Notes: generated from the sequence alone by a model not told the origin. Numbered from the stretch's first letter, positions 1 through 13,271 are shown. The stretch is 64,000 bases of DNA from Thecamonas trahens ATCC 50062 (GCF_000142905.1 NW_013657672.1:442987-506986), one strand, 5' to 3'. Translations and numbers: made by a program.

Positions 1-391
1 CCGGCGGCGGCGGCAACGGCAGCGGCGGAGGGCTGGGTAGGCTCGAGTGCGGCGGATCGGGCGGGAGGAGCTGCTTGATAGGCAGGACGGGGCGGGCGGC
101 GACCGTCCACAGGCTGGCCCGATCGATGCCATCCGCAGCGAGCACAGCACTCGCCGGTGCATCTCCGTCATGAACAACCATGATCTCCACAAAGGGCGTG
201 TTATAGTTGCGGACGATGACGTCTGTGAGAAGAGCCGGGCGGGCGAGAGCGAGGACAAGCAGGCCCGGGCCATGACCAGCCCCGAGGTCGGCGGGAGGTA
301 GCCAGGGCGTGTGCGGGAGGCCCGAGGCAGGCCATGGACCGGCATCTGGAGGCGAGACAAAGGCGACTGTGTATGGGGCGGATGCAGACAT
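1..391 (-). CDS. Nicolin-1-like protein, 5' part (runs off window)
   Basis: An open frame starts at the ATG complementary to 389-391 and stays open to base 1, giving about 130 residues with no stop. The first ~100 residues look like real protein (a stretch reading VIVRNYNTPFVEIMVV), whereas the residues nearest the edge are Ser/Arg-rich and may already be intron. From memory of the family, that stretch resembles the nicolin-1 segment around ITFKNYYTAFLSIRV; nicolin-1 is a subunit of the animal tubulin polyglutamylase complex. The match is short and the 3' part is missing, so the family call is tentative. The gene is divergent from VPS13, with the minisatellite between them. Confidence 0.4.
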   Translation of the reverse strand, partial: MSASAPYTVAFVSPPDAGPWPASGLPHTPWLPPADLGAGHGPGLLVLALARPALLTDVIVRNYNTPFVEIMVVHDGDAPASAVLAADGIDRASLWTVAARPVLPIKQLLPPDPPHSSLPSPPPLPLPPPP

Positions 392-564
392 GTGGGTAGT
401 GGGATGGGGGAGGGGGGGATGAGTACCAGGGCATTGGTGTGGGTGAGGGTGGCGCGGGCGGGCGGGGCGTGACCATTGTGGTTGATTCTGCATTTGTGTC
501 ATTGTCCATGCATGCCAACGTGTATGCCACCGGCTCATTCGCATCGTTCGTTCGTCATCGTTGG

Positions 565-1176
565 TTCGTCATCGTTGGCTCGTTCGTCATCGTTGGCTCG
601 TTCATCATCGTCGGCTCGTTCATCATCGTCGGCTCGTTCGTCATCGTTGGCTCGTTCATCATCGTCGGCTCGTTCATCATCGTCGGCTCGTTCATCATCG
701 TCGGCTCGTTCATCCTCGTCGGCTTGTTCGTCATCGTTGGCTCGTTCATCATCGTCGGCTCGTTCATCATCGTCGGCTCGTTCGTCATCGTTGGCTCGTT
801 CGTCATCGTTGGCTCGTTCATCATCGTTGGCTCGTTCATCATCGTCGGCTCGTTCGTCATCGTTGGCTCGTTCGTCATCGTTGGCTCGTTCGTCATCGTC
901 GGCTCGTTCGTCATCGTTGGCTCGTTCGTCATCGTTGGCTCGTTCATCATCGTCGGCTCGTTCGTCATCGTTGGCTCGTTCGTCATCGTTGGCTCGTTCA
1001 TCATCGTCGGCTCGTTCGTCATCGTTGGCTCGTTCGTCATCGTTGGCTCGTTCATCATCGTCGGCTCGTTCGTCATCGTTGGCTCGTTCATCATCGTCGG
1101 CTCGTTCGTCATCATCGGCTCGTTCATCATTATCGTCTCATTCGTCATCATCGGCTCATTCGTCATCGTTGTTCTT
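565..1176. repeat. 18-bp minisatellite with binary unit variants
   Basis: About 34 head-to-tail copies of an 18-bp unit lie upstream of the VPS13 start. Two unit types dominate: TTCGTCATCGTTGGCTCG and TTCATCATCGTCGGCTCG, differing at unit positions 4 and 12, which nearly always change together. From 853 to about 1068 the types follow a G-type, G-type, A-type order, a 54-bp higher-order period. Several frames are open across the array only because 18 is a multiple of 3 and the unit lacks stops in them; I see no support for translation. Confidence 0.95.
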
Positions 1177-1262
1177 CCACGTGACCACACACACCATTGT
1201 TTCATTCATTCCATTTGCCACCACCCCTCCCTCCCTCCCTCCCTCCCCCCCCCCCTTTGGAC

Positions 1263-4200
1263 ATGTTCGAGGGCCTCGTCTCGTCGCTCCTGACACAGTA
1301 CCTCGGGGCGTATGTGGAGGGTATCGACGCGAACCAGCTGGACATCTCGGTATGGGGTGGCGACGTAGTGCTGGAAAACCTCAATGTCAAGCCCGAGGCT
1401 CTGGACGGGCTCGGCCTTCCGCTGGCGCTTACCGGTGGCGTGGTGGGCAAGCTTGTCATCAAGGCAGACTGGAAGCATCTCAAGTCCAAGCCGGTCACCG
1501 CAGAGCTGCATAATGTGTTTGTCCTGGCTGGCCCCGCCGGTGCCGTGCCCTACGACCAGGAGGCCGAGGAGGCCAAGGCTCAGGCCGACAAGCAATCGGC
1601 GCTGGCCGCGCTGGAGATGGCCAAGGAGTCCAAGGCCAAGGCGCGGGCAGAGATGGCCAAGGAGGCCAAGAAGCGGGCCAAAAAAGCCAAGAAGAAGGCC
1701 AAGAAGAAGGACAAGGCCGCGGGCAAGGATCCCGCCCCGCCCGGCCTTGACGACGACGACGAGCCCGTCGAGGACTCTTTCGCCGCCCGTCTCGCCGCCA
1801 AGATCATCGACAATCTGCAGGTGGTGGTCAAGGGCATCCACATCCGCTACCAGGACAAAATCGCAAACTTTGCCGAGAACGCCCCAGTCCTCATCGCCGT
1901 CACCGGTGTCGAGCATGCCGCCGCTTCAGCTGCGCTCGCTGCCAACCCGGCGTGCGCTACCCACTACGGCTTTGGTATCACCCTTCAGGGACTCACCCTC
2001 TGCTCGACCGACGACTCATGGCGGCCGACGTTTCTCACCGAGTCCAAGCCGCTCGTACACAAGCTCGCCGAGCTCTCGAATCTCGCTGTGTATTGGGACC
2101 CAAACGTGGCGCCGATCGTCGACGCCTCACCAGCCGGCCTTGCCGCTGCCCTCACCCCGGGCATCCCGACTGACACCGCTCCGCCCTCGCTCCATCACTA
2201 CGTTCTTGACCCGATCCACCTCAACGCCAAGGTGGTGATGAACAAGCGCGACAAGCCTGACATGCTCAATCCCAAGTTCACCATCCAGGTTGCTCTCGAC
2301 GCCATCGGCGTCGAGCTCGAGCAGAGTCAGTACGTCCAGGTCATGGACGTGCTCGGCAAGTTCACCATGTTCTCGCGCTCGTACCCATTCCGCAAGTTCC
2401 GCCCGGCCCGGCGGCCCGCCGACGACCCGGCCGCCTGGTGGCGCTACGCTGCCAACGCCGTCCTGGTCGACATCAAGCGCCGCAACGCAGAGTGGTCGCC
2501 CGCACACTTTGCACAGCGCAAGCGCGACAAAGACGACTACATCCGGGTCTACACCCAGAAGAAGCTCTCCAAGAAGGGTAAGCTTCCTCCAGTTCTCGAA
2601 AAGGAGCTCGAGATCCTCGAGCTCCGCCTCGATTTTGACTCGATCCGCTTCTTCCGCATGCTCACTGAGCTCCGCCTCAAGCAGGCCGAGTTTGCCAAAA
2701 AGGCCAAAAAGGCCAAGAAGAAGAAGGAAAAGGGCGAGAGCGGCGGCGGCGGCATGTTCTCGTGGTTCAAGGGCAAGGGCAAGGACAAGGAGAAGGAAAA
2801 GGAGCTCGCCGCACTCCATCCCGACGTTGTCGAGGCTACAGCCTCCGAGGCAGACGACCCGATTGATCTCGAGCCAGATGCCACTGCAAACGTCTGGTCC
2901 GCCTTCTCGCCCGACGAGCAGTCGGCCATCTACGACTTGCTCGAGCCCGAGTTTGACGACGCCGGGCCCGTCGGCCCGCCGCCACCCGACTACGTCAAGA
3001 TCCGCATCAACTTTACCTCGACGCCGCACGTGTTGTGGTCAAGGCCGACGCCAGCTCGCCGATCGTTGACTTTGAGCTCGACGGCCTCGCCCTCGAGCTC
3101 TGTCAGCGGCCGGACTCGATGTGGACATCGACTTCACTCGCCTCGCTCCACGCCCGCGACTATATTACTCCCGACTCGGCCTTCCCCTATCTCATCCAGC
3201 CCAAGACCGCGGCCCGCGACTCGCTCTTCCAGGGCGTCGACATCCGCATCCCGGACGGACTTGTGCCGAACAAGCTCGTCGCCTGTGAGTTTGAGCTTGC
3301 GCCGCTCGACTCGCCGGCTGACATCCGCGTTGGCCTCCGCGCCGCGCCGCTCTCTATCGTCTCACCCTCGCCGATCCTCCTGCAGCGCCTCCTCGCATTT
3401 GCTGCCGCCGCACAGTCCGAGACCGGCCTCGAGACCGTGGCCACCGCATACCAGGCCCAGGTCGACGCACTCGTCGTCACCACAGCAGGCGCGTCGCTCG
3501 ACTATGCCCTTGAGCAGCACTCGATCATGGATGTCTCGGTCGACGTCGCCGCCCCGCACATTCTCTACCCGAGGAGCCATGCGCTCGCCGATCAGGACGA
3601 CAACTTGGTCCTCTGCGTCGACCTTGGCTCTGTCACGGTCTTGTCGGATCTGGAGCACGCCGGCTCGGCCGCCCGCGAGCACCTCTACGACCGCTACAAC
3701 GTCAAGCTCTCGGACGTCCAGGTCCTCGTCGCCGATCGATCGGCACCATGGGCCCTTGCCGAGCTCGCACCGCCGCCGCCGTCAGCACCGCTTCAGCCGT
3801 ACCACTTGCTCTCGCCGCTCGAGCTCGAGCTCGCCATCCAGCTTGCCATCCTCCCGAATGACCCCACGTTGGTCAAGACCAAGGTGATCGGCTCGACCTC
3901 GCGCGTTGCTCTCCACGTCTCGACTCAAAAGTCGCTCGCTCTCCTTACCCTCCTCGACTCGGTTGCCCAGCTCACTGATGCGCTGGGCAGCAGCGATGGT
4001 GACGGCTCCGCTGCTGCTGCTGGGCCATCAGACCCCGCCCCGGTTGCCTCGAACGGCGACAAGGTTGCCCGTCGTGCCCTCGCCGCTGATTTTGTCTCGC
4101 TCGTCGAGGCTGCTGCTGTCGAACGTGCCCGCATGGAAGCGGTCACCTCGCTGGAGACTCTTGTCGAGCGTGTTGAGCTCGACCTAGCCTTCTCGGTTGG

Positions 4201-7200
4201 CGCTGTCACCGTCTCGGTGTCAGACGACCTTGCTCCGCTGCCGCGGTACTTGCAGACGCCGCCGCCGAACCCAGCCGCGCCTCGGCCTGCCTCGGCCTGC
4301 GGCTCGGTATCTGGTGATGATGAGGTGCATCACAGTCCTGCACCTACGCTCGCCTACGACGACACGCCTGTCATCTCGGCCGCGTCGCCGCCTGTCGCAC
4401 CAGCCGTCAGCGAAGCACCGGTCATCATCGTCGTCTCGCTCGAAGGCATATCCGCCACTGTTGTCCAGCGAACGTTTGATGGCGTGACCTCGCTCACACT
4501 CTCCTCGTTCCACGTCGACGATGAGTGGGTCAAGTCAGCGAGCTACATGGCGTGCTCGCCGCCTATCCTGCCGACCGGCCTGGGCGCGCTCGTCGCCGCT
4601 CGCCCCGTCTCGGCCAGCACGGGCGAGACGCTCCCCCTGCTTGCGCTCACACACACCGCAGTCGCCAAGAACTCGCCGGAGCTCCTCACCAAGCATGACG
4701 CCACCGAGGCCCGCATCGACCTCGCACTCGGCCATGTGGAAGTCAACGTCAACCCGCAGACCATCCACGCGCTCGCTGTCTTTGCCTCTAAGGCCTTTCC
4801 GCCACCTGCAGACGATGACGCTGACGAGGTTGAGCCTGGCACACCGCGGCCGCGTGCCAGCTCGCGCCGCGGCTCGTCGGTTCTCCGTGCTTCGGTCTCG
4901 GCGTCGCGGGCCTCGGTCTCGCGCCGCGCCACCTCGATTCTGGCCGCCACGCCTGCAGCGTCGGTTGAGGCTCGCGAGGCCCAGCGCAAGTACACCATGC
5001 GTGTGGTCCAGGCCCAAACCCAGGCCGCCCTTCAGCTGGCCGCTGACGCTGGCGATGCAGCGCCCGACATCGACATCACCCAAGTTCTGCAACAGTTCAA
5101 GCCGCTTGTCGCCAACGTATCTCTGGCCGGCGTCTCGATCTCGCTCAACGAGCCGGGTCTCCCGCTCACACAGGTTGTTCTCGGCTCGACCTCGCTCGCC
5201 TTTGTGCAGTACACCACGACACTCTCGGCTGAGATCGAGGTTGGCCAGCTCACCGTGCTTGATCTGGTGACGCCCAACACCCGCTACAAGCGCATTGTCG
5301 GTCGCGCGAAGAGCCACACCCATCACCACCGCCGCCACCATCGCCATCGCAAGACAGCAGCCGTCGTGAGCCCAGCTCGTGGTGACACGATCGGCTCGGG
5401 CTCCGACTCGTCGTCGGCCTCGAGCTCTGACTCGTCAAGCTCGGGCTCTTCCTACACCTCGTACACCTCATCAGACTCTTCCGACTCGACAAGCTCGTCG
5501 GGGTCGGCAAAGGCTCAGAAGCTCGAGGTGGCACAGGCCAGCAAGGCGGCGGCCAAGCCGCGGGCAATGATCAAGGTCACGTTTGCCACGTACGACAAGT
5601 ACGAGCCACTCATCGAGTACCCAGGCCACGACATGTCGGTCTCGTGTAAGATTGCCGCCATCGAGGCCGTTTTTGTCAACCTATTCGTCACCCGCCTCCT
5701 CGACTACAATTCCAACTATGTGCCGTTCATGCTCCAGCCGTTTGCAGGCGGCGACGAAACTCCGGACGAGGTGTTGGCCCTCGAGGCGAGCGCCCCGTCG
5801 GTGGCAGCCCCGACGACCTCGGCTAGCCTTGCTATCGGCCCGGCGCCACCGGCCGGTGCGGTGCTCCCAGCGCCGCCACCAGCGGAAGAGGCCCAGCCCA
5901 AGATCAAGGTCTCGGTCGACATGGCCCAGCCGCGGCTGGTCCTCCCGCGGGGCGCGTTCCACGACGACGCGCTCCATGTCTATCTCGGTAGGCTCTCGGT
6001 CTCCAACTCGTTCTCGACCTTTTCCGGCGTCCCGATGGACAACATGGTGGTGCACTTGTCGGAGACCCATGTGACCGCGCTCGCGTCAGACGCCGGCCCG
6101 GCATCGACGCTCGTCGCCGACTTTGGCGTCTCTCTCGACATTGCCCGGTCGCTGCTTCCGGCTGACACGCGCGTGCCGGAACTGCGGATTTCCGGCGAGG
6201 TAGCGCCCATTGTGGCACGGGTGGCACAGCGCGACTATGGCTATCTCATGCGGTGTGTGCTCGAAAACCTCGACCAGGTCTCGCCGCCGTCAGCCCAGCT
6301 CAATCCCCGCACCCTCGAGTGGATCTGGATCCCACCGGGCATCGAGACGGTGGTCCACACCGCGCCGCCCCCGGCTGTCCAGACGCCCGACGAGCTTGCC
6401 GCTGCCGAAGCCGCTGTGGCCGCTGCTGCTTACATCACCCTCGACGCTTCGGTGGCCATCCCGCGGATCGAGCTCGACCTCGTGGCCGCCGACGGTTCGG
6501 GCATTCTCGCGCTCACCGTTTGCGATGCTGGCGTGGTGGCGTACACCTCGTCCGACGGCTCCACAAACGCCAAGGCCACCGTCCAGTGCATCGAGGCTGT
6601 CGACGAGCGGCCCGAAGCCGCAGCGGCGCCGTACCGTGCACTCCTCGGCCGCAAGCCGGGTCTTGACAACACGCCCGAGATCAAGCTCGACTTTGCCGCC
6701 ACTGCCGGTGGCAAGCAAGTCGTTGACTTGGGCGTCTCGGGCCCGCGAGTCACAGTCATCTTTCCGCTCATCGCAGAGCTACTCCTCTTTTCGGCGCTGC
6801 CAAAGGACGAGCTCCCGGTCCTCCGCGACACTGTGACCGAGGCTAGCGACGACGCCGAGGCAGCTGCTGACACGGCTGCAAGCGAGCTGGCCGACTCGAC
6901 ACTCACAGTGCTCAATGTTGGGAACGCGAGCAAGGCGCGGGTGGACCACGGCATGCAGACCGACGCGGCGCAGGCTAAGACAAGAATCGATGCGCGGATT
7001 ACAGACCTCTCGCTGGTGCTAATCGAGAACCCGAACGTGGTCGACTCGCGGGCGTTTGTGGTCCAGACCTCGGTTATGGCACCTGTTGCGCTCGGTGTGA
7101 CTCTCCTTGGGCGGCCGTTCCTCTCGGCCCCGATTCTTGTGGAAAAGCTGCAGGTGACGACGTGTGCGCTCGCCGACGAAGCCGCGACGTCCGCGGTACT

Positions 7201-10200
7201 CCTGCTCCCGACCACGATCCGGGCTCACTACGACCAGGCTGAGTCGACCCGCCCGCTGCCGAGCCACATCGACGAGCACCACCTCCAGCAGCTCAAGCTG
7301 AAGGGCATCGAGTCGTCTGTCGGTCTCCTCCTCTGTGTCGCACACACCAACATCCTTGCCGATCTCGAGACTGTTGACCTGAGGGTCGCCTACCAGGACG
7401 TTCTTCTTCTCCTGGCCATTTTCGAGGGTCTCGACGTGGTCAATGCGGCATCGGCGGAAGCAGCATCCATCGCAGCTGGGCCGCAAGTCGAGTGCACTAG
7501 CGCCGCTGTGCGGCTTGACCAAATCGACCCGAGTGCGCTGGCCATGAGTTCTGCGCTTGCGCCGTTTGGCGGCGGCGCTCCCGCGTCGGCACTCGACGTT
7601 GCCACTGATGACGATGACGACGACCTTGCGGTGTTAGAGGACGCAGCCGTCTCTCCTGCAGACTCTGGTGTTGCTGCTGGTGACACCGATGGTGCCGGTC
7701 CGTCATCTGGCCCTCAGCCCATCGTCTCCAGCAACGACGAGTCGCTCGCGGCTGCCGCGCCGCCGCCCGAGCTGGCTGGCGACGACTTTGTGGTGGTCTC
7801 CAACGACGAGCTCGCCGGCAGCGAGGAATCGTTGCGGTTCTCATCGGCAACCATTCGGGTGACACTCTTTGACGACCGCGACGTCGGGCGCAACTCGCCG
7901 CTGGTGGCGCTGGTCGTCTCTACCCTCGACGCCCATGTGGGAAACTGGTCGGCAGCGCTTCTGGCGCGAGTCCGGCTGGGTTTGGCCGGTCTGGTGTACA
8001 ACGCCAGCTTGGCCGAGTGGGAGCCGATGATCGAGCCGTGGATGATGACAGTGCGGGCGTGGACCTCCGAGCCCACGCTCACGGTGTCGGACGTCATCTC
8101 TGCGGCGGAGCTCCCACCAGCGATGGAAGTTCTTGTCACGTCAGACAACATACTGGTTGTCAACGCCACGCAGACCCTTGTCTCTACGCTCCTTACTACG
8201 GGCTCGCTACTTGAGGCTGAGCTGCGAAGCTCTGCGCAGTTTTATGAGCTGCGGCGGACTTTTGCACCGTACAAGGTTACCAACGAGACCGGGTGCGAAG
8301 TCTCAGTCCTCCTCTCGCCGCACGATGCGTTGCTTGTCAAGCCGTGGGCAAGCGAGGGCTTTGACTTTCCCGAGGCAGGCAGTGCGACTGACGCAGACGC
8401 GCTCTCAGCACAGCTTGTGCCACTCGGCGACGCCAGCGATGCGTTTGGGGCGCGGCTGCCGCGGCTGGGGCGGACGCCTCACTATGTGTGCCTCGTCGTT
8501 GCCGGCGGATGGGAGCCGATCACTCGCGTCCCGGTGGACCGTGTCGGGCGGACGGCATACACGCTGACGCCGACCAAGAGCGGGAAGCGTGTTGGAAAGT
8601 CGGACGGGAGCGACTCGGTGGCTCGAATTGTGGTCGATGTTGCGCTTGACAAGACCGGGTGTAAGGTCATCATGGTGCGGTCGTGTGTCTGGTTGGTCAA
8701 CTCGACGCCTGTTCCGCTCTCGCTCCGATGCGAGGGCGCCTCCGATGGAGTACCAACCGCGCTTCCGCGGCTGGAGCCCGGGTGCGGGCGTGGGGTGCCA
8801 GTCGACCTCGCTTTCGCCTCGCGGGTCCGGCTTCGCCCTTCAGACGCCGACGTCGAGTGGTCGCGACAGACGCTGTTCTGGTTTGGCGCACATGGCGGAA
8901 ACGTGAAGCGTCCATCAGAGACAACAGAGAAGAAGCGCACCCTGTATGCAGCGTCGGGCCGCACGCTCCTAGTTTACTGTGCTGCTGCTGATGCGAGCGC
9001 GTCTGCTGTAGTGCACGGCGAGCCGTGGCTGACCGTTGACGATGGAAGCGAGGCCGACGAGTTGCATGCCAGCGCCGCAGGCGTGATCGACCTGGGCTCG
9101 GCAGCCACAGACTCGGATTCTGATGTCGAGGACCAAGCTGCAGCCGGCGACGGGGACGGCGACGGGGACGGCAAGGCCGAGGACGAGGACGAGGTCGAGG
9201 TCGAGGATGAAGATGAGATTGAGGCCGTCACGCCGACGCTTCTCACTTCAGAGCTCCGTGACCACCTGCGTAGTCACGAAGACATGTACTTTGGTGTCCA
9301 CGAGGTGGAAGAAGGCGTGTCGCGGCCACGGTTCCCGTACCCGCAGCATGTTTACTCGGTGTTTGCGCCTGTGGAGATCGAGAACTTGTGTGCGAGCGGC
9401 CTGAGCTACGAACTTGTGGCCCTCGAGTCGATGTCGGTGCACAGAGGCGAGGTGGGCAAGGGCGAGGTGAGGCAGGTTCTCACGGTCCATCCGGAGCTCT
9501 CTGTGGTGCTCCGCGTCAAGCTGCCTGGCTTTGGGTGGTCGGCCGAAGCGGTGCTGTTTGCAGGAGCAAAGGGCGAGCGCAAGGTACAGCTGCCGGGATC
9601 CAACAAGCGAGTCAAGATCAAGGAAGCCGACAATGTGGAGCTCGTGGACGAGAGCGGGCGGCGGCTGGTGCTCAACATTATGCGGACTGTGGCAGGCGAG
9701 GCAGGTGCGGCGCCGCTGCACGTCACCATCTATGCGCCCTTCTGGGTGGTGAACGCGACAGGCCAGCCGCTAGTCGTGGCACAAAAGCATGGATACAAAA
9801 AGTACTACGAGGCTGCCGGACTGCCTGGGACCGGACTGGCGCCGGATCCGAGAGCGCCTTTCATGTTCTCATACGTCAGGCTTGGCAAGTCGCTGCTGAA
9901 GAACCAGATGGCGGTTGCGGTGGGTGCGTCCAAGTTCTCCAAGGCCTTTGGAGTCTCGAGCGCCGGCTCGGTGTCTGCGGTCAAGATTGAGCGTGGGGCG
10001 CGGGACGACGACGACGACGAGAGCGCGGCCAACGACCCGAACGCTATCACGATTGTCAACGATGACGGTGAGGCCGTTGACGTTGTCCGCGACGTGGCGG
10101 AGCCGTTTTACGAGTTTGGCGTCCGGGTTGATCTCGGGACAGATCGGTTCCGCGTGGTCAAGATTGTGACGCTCACGCCGCGGTTCATGCTTGTGTCGCG

Positions 10201-12691
10201 GCTGCCGGACGGGATGGTGGTCGAGGTGCGGCAGGTCGGAAGCGAAGACTGCGGCGAAGTGCCTCTGGCGCTGCAGGCCGGTGCAAGCGCCGCGTGGCAC
10301 TTTCCGCGCCACGACGCGCCGGACAAGATCCAACTGCGCTTTGCAGATGGAAGCGGTCCGGCGGCGGCCAACGGCGAGGCCGGAGACTGGGGCTGGTCGG
10401 GCGGATTTGACATCGACAACCTTGGCCTGGTTAACGTCAAGGTGGTCGAGGCAAGCTCAGGCAAGGTGTACATTTTTGCAGTGGAGATCCGCGTGGAGGG
10501 ATCTGTGCTTGGAGTAACCATTGCGCCGGACGCGGGCGTGCCGCAGTTTTCGATTCGCAACGAGTCGGGCGAGGCGCTGGCGTTTTTCCAGGCCGATCTA
10601 CGCGACCACCTCCAGGTGTTGTATCCTGGTGGGCGATGCGGGTACGCGTGGGACGACCTGTCGGCCAAGAAGCGGTTGACGGTCATGTTCCGTGGCGGGT
10701 CGAAGGACTCGGGAGGAGCCACGCGCAAGTACAAGCTGACGGCGCTCAAGACGTTCAAAAAAATCGAGCTGCGTGGCGGCATCCATGGCCCGCCGCGGGT
10801 CGTCGATGTGGAGCTCACGGCCGAGGGTCCGACCAAAGTGCTGGTATTCAAGGCGCAGCGACGAGGGAGCGAGTCCCGGGGTGGGGAGAGCGGAGACGAG
10901 GCCGCAGTGGTCAAGCAGGAGCGTGCGGACCTCGGGCTGCGCGTGGAGCTTCCGGGTGTCGGGCTCTCGCTCATTGATGAGCGAGCGCCGCGAGAGCTTG
11001 TGTTTGCCGCGCTGGTGGGGATCCGGGTCGAGGTCGAAGACTCGAGCACGTCGCAGACGTTCAAACTCGACGTGGCCAAGGTGCAGGTGGACAACGCACT
11101 GCCGACGGCGCAGTACGGGGTGCTACTTGGGCCCAAGGCGTCCAAGCTAGAGGACCGGTCGCATGTGGCGATCGACTTTTGGAAGTCGAAGACGAACCCG
11201 TCGCTTGAGCACTACAAGTTCCTCAACGTGCTCGTGCAGGAGATGGTGCTGTGTGTGGAGGAGAATTTGCTCATCCAGCTGCTGGACTTTGTGTTTTCGC
11301 TGCCGCAGGAGCAGGTTGCCGCGCTGACGCGGAGCTCGTCTGCCGTGAGCGGGCTGCCAGTTCTTGTGCTTCCCGGCGAGAGTAGTGGCGAGGGTGAGAG
11401 GCCGAGCGAGGCCGACGCGGTTGTTGTCTCGAAGCAAATGTACTTTGAGATGCTCTCGCTCAACTCGATCAAGGTCAACGTGACGTTCCTGACGTCGATC
11501 GAGGTAGACGCAGTGGACAAGGACTCGCCGCTGCGCGGGTTCCTCAAGGCGATCGGGGTGGCCGTGGTCAACATCGACAACGCGCCGCTGCGGCTCAACA
11601 CGCTGGTGCTCGAGCATCCGTTTGCGACGCAAGCGGAGCTGACGGACCGAATTGCGCGGCACTACGTGCTGCAGGGGCTGGAGGAGTCGTACAAGATCCT
11701 GGGATCGTTTGACTTTCTGGGCAATCCTGTGGGACTGTTCAACAACCTCTCCGAGGGCCTGCTCGACTTTTTCGTGCTCCCTGCCAAGGGCTTCCGAAAG
11801 TCACCCAAGGCGTTTGCCAAGGGTGTGGGCAAAGGCACGTCATCTCTGGTCAAGAACTCTGTGTATGGGGTGTTTAACACAGCCACCAAGATTTCGGGCA
11901 CTGTAGGCAAGGGCCTCGGCAAGCTCTCGTTTGACGACGACTACAAGCGCGATCGTGCGGCCAAGGCGCGGCAGCGGCCGCGCCACGCCGGCGAGGGCCT
12001 GCTGTTCGGCATGCGCGACTTGGGCAAGGGCGTGTTTGACGGTGTGACGGGCCTGTTTCTGCAGCCGATCAAGGGCGCGCGCGAGGGCGGAGCCAAGGGT
12101 CTGCTTAAGGGTATCGGCAAGGGCGTAGTGGGTCTCGTGGTCAAGCCTGTGGCTGGCGCGGTGGACCTCGCGACGCAGACAACCGAGGGCATCCGCAACA
12201 CGACGACATTCTTTGAGAAGGACGAGGAGCGGCTGCGGCCGCCGCGGGTGCTCAACCTCGTGCGGCGGCGGCTAGCGGTGTACGACGAGGCGTCGGCATG
12301 GGCGCAGGAGCTCATCTTCTCGGTCAAGAAGCGCAAGTACGCCAACGCCGAGGCGTACCTGTGGCACACGCCCCTCGTCGACTCGAGCGGCAAGGCCAAG
12401 GACTGGGTCCTGCTTGTCGGGCTCAACCACGTGTTCAAGGCGCGGTACTCTACGTCGAAGACGATCAACCGCGGCGGGACCAAGGTCGAGTGGTACGCAG
12501 CGTGGGACGAGGTGGAGGATGTGGCGTGGGACGGGGCGCGCGAGATTGCGTTCACCATCCGCCCGCGGCTGGCGCAGGGCGTCAAAGCCAAGAAGACCAA
12601 AAAGTGCGTGGCGGTAATGGCCGACGGCGACGCCGCAGCCCGCAAGGTCTTTGCCATTGTGGGCAAGGTCCGGCGGGATGCTGGGCTGTAA
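1263..12691 (+). CDS. VPS13: VPS13-family bridge-like lipid transfer protein (frame broken once)
   Basis: VPS13 proteins form long hydrophobic grooves that move phospholipids in bulk between membranes at contact sites. The start MFEGLVSSLLTQYLG is the classic chorein N-terminus, followed by the conserved LDISVWGGDVVLENL and LKSKPV segments. A Lys/Ala-rich insert lies near residues 125-170. The middle is the long repeated-groove region with acidic and Ser-rich loops; the beta-rich VAB/SHR-BD-type region includes the segment around 9720-9790, and the C-terminus has the Gly/Lys-rich helical region (about 11790-12210) and a PH-like end. The frame changes at 3033-3034: one extra base in the TT there joins the two halves into about 3809 residues, a usual VPS13 length. 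The orthologue class (A/C/D) is not resolved. The stop is 4 bp from that of the next gene. Confidence 0.95.
3031..3036 (+). other. Frame break in VPS13
   Basis: Coding frame moves back by one base at this point. Upstream reads through the segment INFTSTPHV; downstream continues as VVKADASSPIVDFELDG. There is no room for an intron. A TT to TTT correction at 3033-3034 would restore one frame. Confidence 0.85.
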
Positions 12692-12695
12692 AGAA

Positions 12696-13271
12696 CTAGC
12701 TCATCCACGGCTGTGCCGGAGAGTACATACCGTGCAAGATGACCGCGAGCGCCTCGGAGATGACGTCGCGATCAAGCGAAGCAGCAATGTCGGCGACAGC
12801 CTCGTTGATAACGACAACCTCATCACCGAGGGCGGCGGCCCAGGCTGCGGCCTGGACCGGCGCCGCCTCTGGATGCGAGCCGTCCGCGACGGCCAGCTCG
12901 AGCGCATCAGCGACGGCGAGATTGGCACGGGCGACGAGGCGGGTGAGCGTCTCGATGCTCTGCTCGCAGCGGTGGAGAGCAGCGGCGGCAGCCCGCTCGA
13001 GGCGGGCGGCGGCAAGCGCAGGACTGCGGCCGGCCGAGTCGCCATCAGCGGCGGCATCGGCCTGTGGCTCTGTCGGCTCCTCTGTATCGGCGGCGGCGGT
13101 GGCGACGGGCGGCGGCGCCTCGCCTCTGTCGACATACTCGTGGCCCAAGCGGGCGTTTGCCACCAGAGTGGCCTTGTCCACGAGCACCTCTGTGGCAGCG
13201 GCCCAGTCTGCGGCAATGCTCCTCAGCTCGCCCTCTGTTGACGACGGTAGGAGCGAGAGCGGCTCATCCAT
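12696..13271 (-). CDS. Hypothetical Ala-rich protein, 191 aa
   Basis: I do not recognise this gene. It starts with MDEPLSLLPSST and ends near ILHGMYSPAQPWMS. It is Ala-rich with two predicted helical stretches (about residues 18-45 and 95-180) separated by a Pro/Asp/Glu-rich linker; the helical pattern suggests coiled coil or a helical bundle. It lies tail to tail with VPS13 (4 bp between stops), and its ATG overlaps the ATG of the divergent gene at 13270. Support for coding is amino acid composition and the absence of a better frame; the opposite frame here is Ser/Ala low complexity and looks like its shadow. Confidence 0.6.
   Translation of the reverse strand: MDEPLSLLPSSTEGELRSIAADWAAATEVLVDKATLVANARLGHEYVDRGEAPPPVATAAADTEEPTEPQADAAADGDSAGRSPALAAARLERAAAAALHRCEQSIETLTRLVARANLAVADALELAVADGSHPEAAPVQAAAWAAALGDEVVVINEAVADIAASLDRDVISEALAVILHGMYSPAQPWMS

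Noticed and set aside
565-1176. CRISPR array
   Set aside because: Units are contiguous without spacers and the genome is eukaryotic.
439-1293. Long open frames across the minisatellite, on both strands (for example repeating NEPTMT on the minus strand)
   Set aside because: The frames stay open only because the unit is 18 bp; several frames are open at once and there is no homology or start context.
12739-13269. Upstream extension of the coiled-coil gene to an ATG at 12739
   Set aside because: The extension is Ser/Ala/Thr low complexity and mirrors the opposite-strand gene at 12696-13271.
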